Assembly (NCBI GenBank): GCA_002803225.1
Contig: NXFV01000044.1
Span: 1-46,896, forward strand
DNA length: 46,896 nt
Source of the DNA: Gamarada debralockiae
Taxonomy: Eukaryota > Ascomycota > Leotiomycetes > Helotiales > Hyphodiscaceae
Direction: 5' to 3'
The notes beneath the pieces were generated by a model that was not told where the DNA came from, made no database searches, and saw only the letters and a program-made list of their open reading frames with translations. The position numbers and the translations under genes are program-made. Shown here piece after piece: positions 32,198 to 43,800 of this stretch (its first letter is position 1; each line of letters begins with the position of its first letter).

Positions 32198-33973
32198 CTA
32201 CCTTCCAAAGGGACCAGCTTGGTCGCAAACAACACCGCCCATACCACCAGCTCCTGCACCACCCAGCCCAGCAAACATATCACGGCCCTTGTGATCAACA
32301 GGTGGGAATCGAGCACGGAGCTCTAGATCATCGAGGGGAATGTGGGAACGAATATACTTCTCACGGCCATCATCTTGAGGGTTGTAGTCCCAAGAGGTGA
32401 AAGTTCCAGTTCGGAGAGCAGACCAGACGAGACGGCGTTGACGTTGGGAAGTGAGGACGGAGGCAGTGATAGCTGGCATGTCCCACTTTGCCTGAGCTTC
32501 AGCAGCGAAATTGGCCAGGATCTTGGAGACTTCGGGAGTGACAAGCGGATGCTTAGATGGGAGTAGAGCCAGGTTGACAAGCTCTTGAGGGTCGGACTTG
32601 AGGTTGTAGAGCTGAGGGGGGTCTGCGGGGCAGATAATATACTTCCAGTCTCCACGACGGATCATCATCATTGGGGCAATTGTGCCTTCACCACAGTATT
32701 CAGCGAAGACAGTGTCAGAGCCACCATCTCGGCCTTCAAGGTGTGGAAGCAAGGAAGTACCATCCATTGGGAGTCCAGGCCAGAGCTTGGTGTGAACCAA
32801 GTCAACGAGAGTTGGGAGGATGTCAAGGGTAGAAACATTGGCAGAGACACGGTGTGGCTTGAAAGTAGCAGGGTGGTGGATAAGCATAGGAACGCGGACA
32901 GAAGCCTCAAAGTAAGACATCTTGTACCACAATCCTCTCTCACCCAACATATCTCCATGATCACCCGAGAAGACAATGATAGTGTCCTCACCCAGGCGGC
33001 AGTCCTTCAAGACCTGAAGCAATTGACCAATGCAGTCATCAACATAGGAGACAGCTCCGTAGTATGCACGGCGAGCACGCTTAATTTGATCAGGAGCGAA
33101 CTTCTTGCCCCAGAGATCGCAGACCTTCAACAGACGCTGGGAGTGAGCATCCTGCTCTTCTTGTGGGATTGTAACATCGGGGAGAGGGATGTCGACGTTC
33201 TCGTACATGTCCCAGTACTTCTTCTCAATGCAGTATGGGTCGTGGGGGTGGGTAAGAGAGACGGTCATGCAGAATGGTCGGGCAGAGGGGCCTTTGCGGA
33301 CGTGATCGTAGAGGAATTGCTTTGATCTGCCTCATGTCAGCGTTTATCTCATACAGTCCAGAAAGGAAACTTACCTGTACATAACCTCTTCGTCATAGTC
33401 CAGCTGGTTGCTGCGAACGCAAGGTCCTGCTTGCTCAATTGAACTGGCGTTGTGATACCACTCCAATCGCTTCTCTGGATCCTCCCAGTTGACAGCCCAA
33501 CCGTAATCGCCAGGATAGATATCCGACGTCAATCGACTCTCGTACCCATGCAATTGCTCTCCAATGAAGTGCATCTTGCCTGCCAATGTTGTCTCATATC
33601 CGGCTGCGCGCAGATAGTGAGCATAAGTCGGGGTGCTGGGGTCAATAGAGCACGCATTGTCGTAGGAGCCAATCTTTGTTGGAAGCTGGCCAGTGACCAT
33701 AGACATGCGGGAGGGAGCGCAGAGAGGCGAAGGGCAGTACGCGGAGTCGAAGATGACTGAACCTGCGGCCAACGCGTCGAGGTTTGGCGTCTTGATCTTG
33801 GAAGCGGGGTTGTGCATCTTGAGGAGGGGAGCCGCGAGCTGATCAGCCATAATGTAGAGGATATTTGGTTGCTTTGTCGTCGCTGCGGTTGCAACGCGCA
33901 CTGGAAGTTGCTCCACGCTGGGTGGTGTGTCATGTCTCGGGGAGTGAGGGACAGAGTTCAGATCTGGTGCCAT
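32198..33973 (-). CDS. Choline sulfatase
   Basis: Two exons (33973-33375 and 33326-32198, 48-nt intron) encode 575 residues of a type I sulfatase. QPNILYIMADQLAAPLL (35-51) supplies the first metal Asp. The signature CAPSR (85-89) has Cys85 as the residue converted to formylglycine. GSYDNAC and KMHFIGEQLHGYE carry active-site Lys and His, and SGDHGDMLGERG is the second metal site. The C-terminal segment WDYNPQDDGREKYIRSHIPLDDLELRARFPPV is typical of choline sulfatases. The enzyme releases choline and sulfate from choline-O-sulfate, giving fungi a sulfur and osmolyte source. No signal peptide, so probably cytosolic. The tail is Gly-rich (GLGGAGAGGMGG). No transporter or choline-oxidation gene is next to it. 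Confidence 0.95.
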
Positions 33974-36900
33974 GTTGGCGGACGCGCGGGTGAATTTCTT
34001 GAGTTTTGTCTTGTAGTCGTGAGTCGTTTCAACAGGAGATGGAAGTAACGGTTGTTATATTATGTACGTATGCTTGCGTATTGCTCAGAGGAACTCGTAA
34101 GTATTTCTTGAGTTCCCCAAAAAAACAAGACCCGTGTGCTGTAGAAAGAGAGTATGAAACTGGCGGTCAACAAAGGAAGAAGTGAAGTGAAAAACGAGTG
34201 TGGGGAGCGAGCGTCGTAATTAAATGTTGCGAAATCCATCAGCCAGATTTCGTGATTTTGGGATGCTCGTGTGCCACTATTCCCCTTTTAGCCTATCTGT
34301 TAGCGTGGGGCGCACTGCATGTCTTATCGGCATTGTGTAAGGCATCAACATGTTGTGATGGAGGGCAGAGATTTTTATATCGTCGTAATTCTTCTTCTAC
34401 TCCATAGAAATTTATATCCACTTGACTCCGTCTCTTTTCTATATACTTCTTACTTGAGTTAAAAAGTTGTGTTGTTACCATTTTCCCTTGCGCCATAAAA
34501 TAATGGAGAAATCCCCGATCTTTCTCCTGCTAAAGTTCAGCCAGGCATCCGCACATGCCTTCGCTTTCGGAGCCTGGAATTTTCCAGCCGGTCTGACAAA
34601 TTTTTGTCATAAGACAAGACGCATGTGACAACCCTTCACCCGAATCAGGCACAGCGAACTTGTTCTTTTTAATCTGCATCGCCACTGCCATCGAGGCCGC
34701 CATGGTCATATCTGACTGTGACTTCCTCTCAACTGTTACTTCTACAATTTCGTAGCCTTGCAGATTGCGTCATGCTGAATGAGTGGTACGTTCAGACTCA
34801 AGATCGGATTCCCATAGGTTGAGTTTGGTGGTTTCCAGCCTTGCCCATGCAAGGATATTGCCAAATGGAGCATTGCACATCCTTCTTCAGGTGCAAGTCT
34901 TACCCAATTTGGATGCTAGTTCCGTGGCTTCATGTAGGGCCTTGCTACTGCCTTTGGGTGGCCTTATCGCATTGGCTGCAGCTCTTTAGGGCAGTGGAGA
35001 CGGGATTCTGCGTGGGGGGAGGGCACGCGACCATTGAGGAAGCGTGGGAACCTTGTAATCTCAAAATCAACATCCGGTCTATTAGTGAAGGAAACGTCTT
35101 CGTCAATTTTTTTCGAAAGAAATGCAATAGAAAGTTTGTTTTCGTGAAGTTGAAGTCTGTGTTGAATCCAAAGTTGGTCAATACATCCAAGAAAACAGAT
35201 TTTGAAGATCATGGCTGAGAACGGCGGGAACATGTATCCGGAACAGGAAAGAGCCTCCCTTTTCTTATCGTACAATCTTTTTGGCTCAGCCTTCAGTGCT
35301 CGAGGAATGCCACCCGATGTTCACTCAAGGTGCAACTTTTGGAACATTCAACCAATCATGAGATGCAGTTGCACAAATTACCTAATGTGAAGATAGAGTT
35401 CATGCACCGTTCAGCACCTTCAGTTCCTCGTGTACCTCGTGCAGATATTGGTGGACAGGATTGAATCTTCACGCTCAGCTGTGTTCTGGACTTTCCGAAT
35501 GCCAAGTGCAAAGTCTAGGAAGCACCGTCTACCGAGGAAGAACTCTCGATCGGCCCTGAGACACACGCTATGACAATTGAGTCATTGACCAAGGTATAAG
35601 GAGGGATGCTCACTAATTTCACTTGCAAATTGGGCCACTAATACTCCCAATATTTCGATCAAAGCGACTCAGAATGCGTTGGCATGTCATCAATCCCACG
35701 CCAAATGCCAAAAACTTCAGGTAGCTGTCGCGTGATGTATTCCGAAATTGGGAGTTGGGGCTTTCAAGCAGGACAGCAGGAAACCGAATTCTTGTTGGCG
35801 GTCCCGACCTTCCTTATCGAGTCCAATTCTTACTTTCAACCCACATCCGAGACGGGAAGATAGTCATCCTCGGCGTCCTAGACTCTCGACATCCCGGCGA
35901 TCCCGATGAACAACGTTGCATCCATGCAGAGTATCGGAAACTAGAAGCTCGGAATGCTGCCAACAGCCGAATCCTGTAGAAAGGCCCCGCTCATAAGCTG
36001 CAAGATTGAATTCGAAGCAACTTAGTTCATTGGGTGATTAGTTATGGAGATTATTCAAGGACCCCCACCCAGTAAGCCACATACCCCAGATCCCGGTTCT
36101 CGACATTCAACTGCATCTTCTCAATTGTTGGACCTGTGCTGTGCCTCTGTCATGCCTCTGCTTCACAACAATGCTGCACCACATTGTGCTCGCATCCCGC
36201 GACTTCGCTGGAAGCGTCTTCTCGCATATAATAGGAACAGCAAGATCATGGATATTTCTCTGCTGGATTGAAAGAGTAAGCGGAGTGGGGGATGCCATCC
36301 ATTGGAGTACGATGTAGACCTCCATTCTGCCAAATATAATCGATCTGAGAGCGATACAACAAACCTGAAGTCCGCGGTGCTTCAGTTACCGGGCCGTTTC
36401 CTTCCCTGACCTCTCTTCGTCAAGTTCACTGTTGTCGCTCTTATTCTCGATGTCGTTCTGTCGGTTCTTGCTTAAGAGTCTCCTATCCTCAGAAAGGACC
36501 CTGAGGAAGAACCCTGAAGCAAATACAGCAACTCCGCAAGCCCTCCTGCCAGTTAAAATTACAGAGTTGATTCTTAACTTCTCATATCTTCTCCGTTTCT
36601 TCGTTCATAAAGCAATTCGATTCTCTTCTGCGGATTGTGGAGTTCATGATCTGGGATGGTAAGGCGCTTTAATATGCCCCAGTGGGTAGGGCTGTGACGC
36701 TTCTTGATTTCTTCTCGGAATCATTGTTTGAGCTTCGTTTCCAGTTGCCTCTAGCTTTGGAGTTAAGGCTTCCTTTTTCTGGCTTCGCACCAGTGCAAAC
36801 CATTCAGACGCAGTCTCACTTTCCGAATCCGAACAGGACAAATATTCATCCCACTTCCAAGACTCAGAGACTGTTGAGAATACTCGTCACAACGCCAGAG

Positions 36901-37358
36901 TAAAGACCCAGTTTGTAACAGCTGGAGGTAGCTGGAGGGCAACAAGAGGGATCATAGGCAATAGAGAAGTAGTAGTTCCGTAAAAGAAGAAGTATTGGTT
37001 GTATTTCCTGAGCTTTCGTACGATCTGATTTCCGAAACTCAAGCTTGCCCTTCTTCAAGTAGGGTATGGCAAGCCTTACTTATACTCTATTCCTAGCTCC
37101 TAGCTCCAGTAGCAGCTGTACTAGCTACTAGCCCCATACAGGCTAAGATCAGCATTTCTGATCCCTTCGGAGGTCACCGAAGTCTAGACCCTCATGGCCT
37201 TCTAGGCCCTGAGGGCTTCACAGGGCTAGATCAATCCCTTCAGGTCCCTTTAAGCCTGGACTACTCCTTCAGGGTCTAGGCCTTACTCTAGCCCTCTAGG
37301 GCTTCTGATCTTCAGAGCTTCCGTGAGTCTAGATTAATTCCTTCAAGGTCGTTGCATT
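33974..37358. other. Long gene-poor region; relics and repeats
   Basis: In 3.4 kb I recognise no gene. Short frames (34841-35218, 35755-35979, 36432-36662 and others) have no domain and conflict on the two strands. The first 300 bp should be the sulfatase promoter. The last 250 bp (37100-37350) are built of recurring C/T-rich words (ccttcagg, tctagg, gggcttc) that look like degenerate element sequence. Confidence 0.45.
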
Positions 37359-37590
37359 TGTTGAGCCAGGGCTCAACATTAGTGTAATTCCAGGTTCAGC
37401 CTCCAGCGCTATCACGTGTGACAGTTCTGGCGAATGTCACGTGGTTGGTTTTTACAATTGTAAGAACCTCGCTTAGATCACATGCACTCGTGATCACCTG
37501 ATCGCCCTTCTGAAATCGCCCTTGAACCTGCATTCCTTGTACTCTTGTTACAAAGACTTTTTATTATTATTAGTATAAATATATTCTAAC
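37359..37590 (+). mobile_element. Possible LTR with palindromic start
   Basis: The stretch starts TGTTGAGCC-AG-GGCTCAACA, a perfect 20-bp palindrome at 37359-37378 bounded by TGTTG/CAACA. It goes on with CACGTG-containing sequence (37413-37446) and ends in an AT-rich, TATA-like part (attagtataaatatattc). Similar cacgtg-rich sequence occurs near 46460-46510. The layout fits a solo LTR, but no second end or target duplication was found, and it abuts the stop codon of the P450 gene. Confidence 0.4.
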
Positions 37591-37592
37591 TA

Positions 37593-39427
37593 TTATTCAC
37601 GGAGCCTAATAGAAAGTTTAAGTCCTCGCATACTCGAGGATGGAAAAAGGTTCAAATAACCTCTCGTCCAACCGCCCTGTTCCTTATCATCCCAAAAGTC
37701 GATATCATATCCATCTACTACTACTGAAGTCGCCTTCGATAGGTAAAGAAAACCAAACTGGAATAGAAAATATTAGCATCAGGATGTTTCTAGAATGAGC
37801 TACATACTTTCTTGCCAGGCAAGTTCTGCTCCCGAGCCCAAACCCCATGAAGTACTTCTCTATTTCTCGAGCGGCCGAGCCTATCCAGCGGTCCGGGATG
37901 AATCTTTCTGGCTCCTGATATACTGTCGGATCCATATTTATAAACTTCTCAGTCATGCTCAACGGTGTCTGATGGTTGTTAGTTATCTTCAATATTCAGA
38001 TCCTGGTACGGAGCAAAGTTCACGTTTGGAGGAATCTCGTAATCGCCATAGACCACCGGCTTCGAGATCTGTCGAGGAAATCGTATCGCATCTGAATCGT
38101 TCAACCTGGTAGTCAATCAGTAAATTACGACAGAATCATCCAGGTTTAAGAGCCTTGCCATACCGTAGGCTTTCTTTAATGACAGCAATCTATGATGTCG
38201 CATTAGCCATTACGTTTCTGGAGTTCCCGCACCTGGTACGGACTAAATATGGAAGTGAGAGCAATTTCCGGTCCTCCGAAATCTCATGCGCATCTGTCTT
38301 GAGGTTATCAAGCTCTCTTCTTAACTTTTGGTAGCACTTTGGGTTAGTAAGGAGATTGTAGATGATGTTCGTCATGTTGTATGTCAACGCTTCACCCCCC
38401 GCAGTCAGATACTCAGCACACTCGAATTCCAACAGCGATCGATCTTTATAGATCAGAGACTCGTGGTTGAAAAGCCTTCCTGCGACACAGCTTCTGACCG
38501 CTTCATCTTTGGCTGAAGCCGATGTGATCTGACCGGTCAACTCTTTCACAATCTGATGAGAAGGGCTAGTTTTAGTATGATGCGGTAAGTACGAAGAGAG
38601 GATTAGAAGGAATGACAGACAATGGGAATTCGTACACGTTCAATCGACATGAGACTAGTAGTATGTCGGAAGAAAGGCAAGTTGCGAAGTTTGAATGCAA
38701 GACTAAACGGCCAATGGCGCAGCAGTGCTAGCAGTCTTAACGCGCCATGAGCTCGCCGCTTTGCCAAAATGCTTAAGTCAGGAACCGTAACATAGTCGTG
38801 TGAGGTTCCTAGTATGAAGTGAATCATGATACCATGAAACAGCGCCCAGAGGAGATGAGAGGCGTTTACTGCCTCTCTTAACTCCGCCGTTGACCCCAGT
38901 CTTGCGTTGAACCTCGACATGTGTGTGTTTAGATCATTGTCAAATTGATAAATGGAGCGAGTAGTAAATAAAGGCTCCACGATCGCTCGCCGTATCTTGT
39001 GTCTCTCATAGCTATGCGTGCCGGCCAAGGACCTTGAAGCTACTTTGTAGTACCATTCTCCCTTATTTAGCTTCTTGCCGTTAAAATGCCGTATGTTAAA
39101 GTCAGAGTCGTTAATGTCAAGCTCGTGCGGATTGATGCGTATGATTGGACCTTTGTGTAGGCATGGTAGAGTATTTAAAGGCGACAATCTTAACCCACCA
39201 TAGCGCTCATGTAGCTCACGGAGCTTTGACGGGAAATCAGAGAGAATGACTGTGTGATAGAATTCGAACAGATATGTGGCTCCGGCGATCATTGGCCCAG
39301 GAATTCTCGATAGGGGGCTTATGCGAAGTCGGCAAATAAGCGTGGCTATAATGTAAAGACTTCCTAACGAAATTGCAGAAATGACGACCCTTGGGGCCAA
39401 ATCATAAAGAGTATAAAGTCCTTCCAT
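37593..39427 (-). CDS. Cytochrome P450 monooxygenase A
   Basis: Seven exons (39427-39199, 39150-38636, 38552-38244, 38189-38164, 38105-38024, 37968-37804, 37757-37593) encode 496 residues. Introns are 46-83 nt; the first (48 nt) is in frame without a stop and its removal restores RYGPIIRINPHEL. A TM anchor lies at about 13-33, then the Pro-rich hinge SRIPGP. Helix I is YLTAGGEALTYN, with Glu but Ala where Thr is usual. Exon joins build LPYLIAVIKESLR (ExxR, E357/R360) and YEIPPNTPLSM; EPERFIPDRW is the PERF region. Heme loop FGLGSRTCLA holds Cys437. The C-terminus ends in a normal RGLKLSIRLRE. Splice donors are weak (gtccgt, gtgaac, gtagct), so exact joins rest on family fit. Substrate unknown; ER membrane expected. 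Confidence 0.85.
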
Positions 39428-39962
39428 TATTGCTTTGTATCTTTGAAGAACGTTCTCAGGCTCATAAAGCGGAGAAGAGTCTTCAACCAGATCCTCATAT
39501 CGGAACAGCGCTTTATCTTATTCTGATTTCTGATCTTCCTCTTTGGCGGAGAAAAAAGTGGCCGATCTTAGCCCCTGTGTAACCAGCAAAATCTTCCCCC
39601 CTACTCGTCAGCAATGCCTCGCTGGGGCCGACTCCCTCAGTAAGTCGGGATAATAACCCGCCGGCCCCAAAGTGAGTGAGGTCTGGATCGCCCTCCTTTA
39701 ACAGAATATTCAGATAATAGAGTATAAATCTGCCTGAAATATCGTCAGCGTCCGATTTCTCCTTTCGCAACGGAATTTCGTATCAACTTCCACATATCAT
39801 TTTGATCAGACGGCTACGCTTCTCCTATGTAGTTTTTTGAGGGCTGCTAAGCGACCTGGAGCTGGAAACGCCCTGCGTCCGATTCAAATGTCCTGTGTTG
39901 CTAAAACTTGTCTATTTAGCATATCTGACGCTTCATAGCAAAAAGCCACAGAGCTATTCGCC
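39428..39962. promoter_or_regulatory. Shared promoter of two divergent P450 genes
   Basis: The two P450 starts are 535 bp apart, head to head, so one intergenic region must serve both. A TATA-like gagtataaatct lies at 39719-39730 on the plus strand, about 235 bp before the P450 B ATG. No clear repeated factor site stands out by eye. Confidence 0.55.
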
Positions 39963-41678
39963 ATGGTCGTGTCAGAGGTTATCGCTGCCATTGTCGTAGC
40001 ACTCCTGCTAAAGCCAATATACAGCTTCCTAAGAAATTACCGCGAAGCAAAGAAAATGGGCCTCCCGATATTTGTCACTCCAGTCGTTACCATAAGCCCA
40101 ATCACTTGGATTATCAGCCCATTTATGTTTCCATTCATGGCTCTCTTTCCTGCTCCTATCCGCGACTGGGCAAAGTATGGTAGCATGTTCTGGATGTACC
40201 ATGATCGATACCAGTCTCATGAACGTTTCGGACCTGCGTTCCTCATAGTCAGTCCCGGTGAGACTTCTCTTATCATAGCTGATGTAGCAGCGGGCAATGA
40301 AGTACTCTCCAGGCCAAAGCAGTTTATCAACCCGCCGGTTCTAACCGACACTATTAAAATATTCGGACCTACGATTAACTCTGTCAACGGCGAAACGTGG
40401 AATCGTCATCGCAGGATTCTGACTCCATCGTTGAATGAGAAGGCCAGCGTTGTGGTGTGGCGCGAGTCGATACGTCAAGCGAACGATATGCTTGATTCCT
40501 GGCTCAACACTGACAGGGTATTGTCATTAAGGGACGATTTGATGAAACTGGCCTTGCACGTTCTGTGCCTTGTTGGCTTTGGACAACGCTTCGACTACGA
40601 AGCAGGCGTCACAACGCTTTCAAACGGTCATGACATGTCGTACCGTGATGCACTGGCCTATATTTTCTCCGATATTATCACAGCCATGATGAGCGTGCAG
40701 TTGCCATTACCAATGCCACTACCAAGGTTTCGTAGGATGGAGCATGCGAAGGCCGAGTTCAAGAAGTACATGGTCGAAATGATGGAAGACGAGCGCCGCC
40801 TTCTAAATTCTCAACCCGAACTAAGGGACACCCTCATAGGCGTCATGGTTCGCGCTGCAGACACCTCGAAAGTTGGCCACCCAAGAAACAGCCTAACTGA
40901 AGAAGAGGTCTTCGGAAATCTGTTCATATGGAACTTCGCTGGGTATGACAACACTACGGGAATGCTCGCGTACGCAATCACCCTGCTCTCCGTCCATACA
41001 CATATTCAAGACTGGGTTCGCGAAGAAGTCAATGCCATTTTCGGTGACAGCCCTGTTCAACAATGGGACTACGAGCAAGGATTTCCACGCCTAAAAAGGT
41101 GTCTTGCAATCTTGGTAAGATTATGAACATTGTCATTTGCGCACCTGCTAATAAGATCATAGCACGAAACCCTTCGTTTGTACGGCCCTTCCCTAAACGT
41201 ACCGAAGACCACCAACGATACGCCACAAACTCTGCGCATTAAAGGAAAGGAATTGCTTATCCCGGCACATTATCATGTCAGTGTAAATCTAGCGGCTATT
41301 CACAGCTCGCCAGAGAGCTGGGGCGAAGATGCATTGGTCTGGAATCCGCATCGCTTCATCCGATCTACCGATAACGACATCGAAGAGATTCATATTCCAG
41401 AACCTGGCGCCTTTATGCCATGGTCGTCGGGCCCAAGGGTATGTCCAGGGAAGAAGTTTGCACAAGTCGAATTCGTTGCTACTATTTCATATCTCTTCCG
41501 GAATCATGGGGTTCGGGTAGTGTCGTTCAAAGGCGAGAGCCCAGGGGAGACTCAGGCAAGGGTGCTTCAAGTCGTCAATGACAGTACGGTTGATCTATCG
41601 TCGCCAACGCTGAGGATGAGGCATCCTGAGAAGGTGGAACTTGTATGGGAAAGGGTTGAGGGCATCAAGGCCAAATAA
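39963..41678 (+). CDS. Cytochrome P450 monooxygenase B
   Basis: Two exons (39963-41114, 41163-41678; 48-nt intron) encode 555 residues. The N-terminus is a membrane anchor (about 5-20) with a second hydrophobic stretch (about 40-65). WNRHRRILTPSLNE (about 146-159) is helix C. Helix I is NFAGYDNTTGM, with the acid-alcohol pair D/T intact. The intron falls exactly before HETLRLYG, so ExxR (386-389) is in exon 2. NPHRFI matches the PERF region. The heme loop is WSSGPRVCPGKKF with Cys478; Trp replaces the usual Phe, as in several fungal P450 groups with a PW-x-x-GPR heme loop. Length is slightly above average. It resembles long-chain or terpenoid hydroxylating fungal P450s only in general; substrate unknown. 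Confidence 0.93.
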
Positions 41679-41739
41679 AATGTTCGTTCTTGAGTGATCA
41701 TGGTACCTAGATAATTGAGATAAGGAATTCATAAATATG

Positions 41740-42376
41740 CGACACCCAGCTACAATTGACGACTTTCTCGTCACAGTACCCTTTACCCTCTTTCCTTTGG
41801 GACCCATCACCGTAGCGGTCCACTTTCAGGATGTCGATCCTCAACAGGTATTGGAAGGAGTCTCTCCTAACTCTGCGCCCGAAAATCCACCATACCAAAC
41901 TCCGTCTCGACCGCAGTCCACAACCGGATTTCCTTCTCTGCGAAGCTTAAAAGGAGTTCCAAACCGCAGTATGCAATGCCACATACCAAACCATATGAAG
42001 TGCCTTTACAAATGTCCATATCACTTCAGCTCCGGCTTCCGTCGGCAAGGACTCAATATATGATTTACTGGTAAGTATGTCTGGCCGAGCGAAACCTGCG
42101 ATCTAGTGTCTGAATCCGTAATATGATTCGCATTGCGGCCAAACTGATTGTTGAGAATGGTGCTTGGAATCACGATCCACCATACGGATCCGAAGCTGCG
42201 GAAGAAGCAGAGTGTCGCTGTTGCCGTTGCACCATCTGAATCCGGGATAGCGAAGGTATGATGAAAGCATAGCGAATCCAAAGAATATTTTCTCTCACAA
42301 CACCAAAAGACAAAGTTAAGGCGGACTAGATCTTTTACCGCAACCAATCGATAAAGCCAGCATATGGAATTCAACT
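41740..42376 (-). pseudogene. C-terminal fragment of an MFS (DHA2-type) transporter
   Basis: On the minus strand DGATATATLCFFRSFGSVWW (about 42170-42240) followed by NNQFGRNANHITDSDTRSQV matches the last-but-one helices and loop of 14-TM drug:H+ antiporters. After a frame change, sequence corresponding to EVIWTFVKALHMVWYVA continues near 41990-42040. Everything N-terminal is missing and the coding side is bounded by an LTR end at 42478. It lies 3' of P450 B in convergent orientation. Intact relatives export toxic metabolites; this piece cannot function. Confidence 0.65.
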
Positions 42377-42377
42377 C

Positions 42378-42478
42378 GGTCTATTATTCTGGCACATTAG
42401 TGCCTAACAGTTAGCACTTAGTAGTCAGCGCCTGATAGCCAGTCCCAGATTTTACCGTACCTTCTAGACCTGTCAACA
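42378..42478 (-). mobile_element. LTR end, truncated
   Basis: TTTTACCGTACCTTCTAGACC followed by TGTCAACA ends at 42478 and is the reverse complement of the LTR start found at 46838. It joins the transporter fragment on its left. About 100 bp remain; the opposite end is not visible, so the element was truncated or recombined. Confidence 0.55.
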
Positions 42479-42724
42479 ATTACGACAGACTTCTGAATTA
42501 ATAACCATTAATGTACTAAACTGTCATTTTAATTTAATTATATTTTTTATTTTTATTTCCCCTTCCACCCACCCAAAACAAATTCTGCGAGTTGTTGATT
42601 AGAAATTTTTGGAGACATTCGTTGCTTATTAGTATTCATTCAGGAATCATCCATAGATTCCATAGATTTGTTATTTACTCTTTCTAGAAGGTGATCACGA
42701 AAGGCCCAAGTACAAACTATACTA

Positions 42725-42733
42725 TAGTCGTAA
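42725..42733. repeat. Target-site duplication, left copy
   Basis: TAGTCGTAA directly precedes the left inverted repeat. The right copy, TAGTTGTAA (43801-43809), differs by one transition. Nine bases is the usual duplication length for Mutator-like elements. Confidence 0.75.
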
Positions 42734-42899
42734 CGGCAAATGGCTGCTATGCCACCCAAATTAATTTTTATAACTCGCATGCCACCTAAATTAATTTTAG
42801 TGACTCATATGCCACCCTGATTTGGCCTAGAACCCTCCCCTACCAAAACAGACGCAGTACCTAGGCATAATAAATAGCACAAAAACACAGGCCAAAAGA

Positions 42900-42901
42900 T
42901 A

Positions 42902-42941
<40 letters not shown>

Positions 42942-42945
42942 TATA
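42900..42945. repeat. (TA)n microsatellite within a palindrome
   Basis: A run of about 15 TA units is flanked by ATATTTTAA and its reverse complement TTAAAATAT, giving a perfect long palindrome inside the transposable element. Confidence 0.85.
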
Positions 42946-43283
42946 GTAGTTAATTAACTTCCGAAAAACAATTTATACTCAATTGTTTTTGAAAAACGTA
43001 TGAAAGGCGCGTTCTGTGGCCACTTAAAGATTATACGTAATTTTCGATACTTTGACGCGGTATAGGTAGACTACTAGTACTTTTAAATTAATAGTCTTAC
43101 TTTAGACTATCAATTTAACACTGTGAATATAGAGTATTAGTAGGGCTATACAAATTAGTTAGAAAACACACGGCAGCTGTATTCTAACTAGAGAATTGAC
43201 AGTTCTATTAACTGTCCTTTACAGGGCTTTTAGGCTTTTACTCGCTAATATTTTAGCGCATAAATCACTAATTTTTTACTTTA

Positions 43284-43436
43284 CAGTACGTACCCGCCTG
43301 TAAATACAGCGCATACCTTTCTGAAATTATTCTACAGCGTATACTAGCTTGTAATTACGGCGCACACCTTTCTAAAACGATTGTACAGCGTATACTAGCT
43401 TGTATTTATAGTGCGTACCCTTTTGAAATTATTCTA
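43284..43436. repeat. Three tandem copies of a 51-bp unit
   Basis: Units start at 43284, 43335 and 43386, each like CAGCGTATACTAGCTTGTAA... and ending ...GAAATTATTCTA. Copies differ mainly by transitions. They lie in the interior of the Mutator-like element. Confidence 0.85.
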
Positions 43437-43800
43437 TAGTATTATAGGTCGCTGAAATTACAACGCTATCAGTCGCTGTTGGTCGCTAAATTTATAGGCT
43501 ACTAGTCGCTATCGGTTGTTAGAATTATAGTGTACTACTCACTATACTCTTAGGCTCTTCAGGGTACGGCCTTACTAAATTTTTAGAGTAGTTCTAGGGC
43601 GAGTCTCTTCAATTGTAGAGAACTAGTTATTGATCGAAAGCATAATAGTGGTGATGATAAAAGAAGTGACAAAGGATAAATAGTAGTGCTAGCCCAAAGA
43701 GCGTAGTAGATATTCAGGGTGGCATGCGAGCCATTAAAATTAATTTGGGTGGCATGCGAGTCATAAAAATTAATTTGGGTGGCATGGCAGTCATTTGCCG

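Larger units (their letters stand above)
42734..43800. mobile_element. Non-autonomous Mutator-like element (1067 bp)
   Basis: 87-bp terminal inverted repeats (42734-42820 and 43714-43800) begin CGGCAAATG and are about 90 percent identical; every difference I count is a transition. Each repeat contains a 30-bp direct unit (ATGCCACCCAAATTAATTTT...) more than twice. The 9-bp flanking duplication fits Mutator-like transposons, which also have long terminal repeats. The interior is AT-rich with a (TA)n run and a 51-bp tandem repeat and has no open frame for a transposase, so it must be mobilised in trans, if at all. Confidence 0.78.

Noticed and set aside
32585..33325. 246-codon plus-strand frame
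   Set aside because: It is antisense to the choline sulfatase exon, whose domain motifs are unmistakable.
43284..43436. CRISPR-like array
   Set aside because: The 51-bp units are contiguous with no spacers and lie in a eukaryotic transposon.
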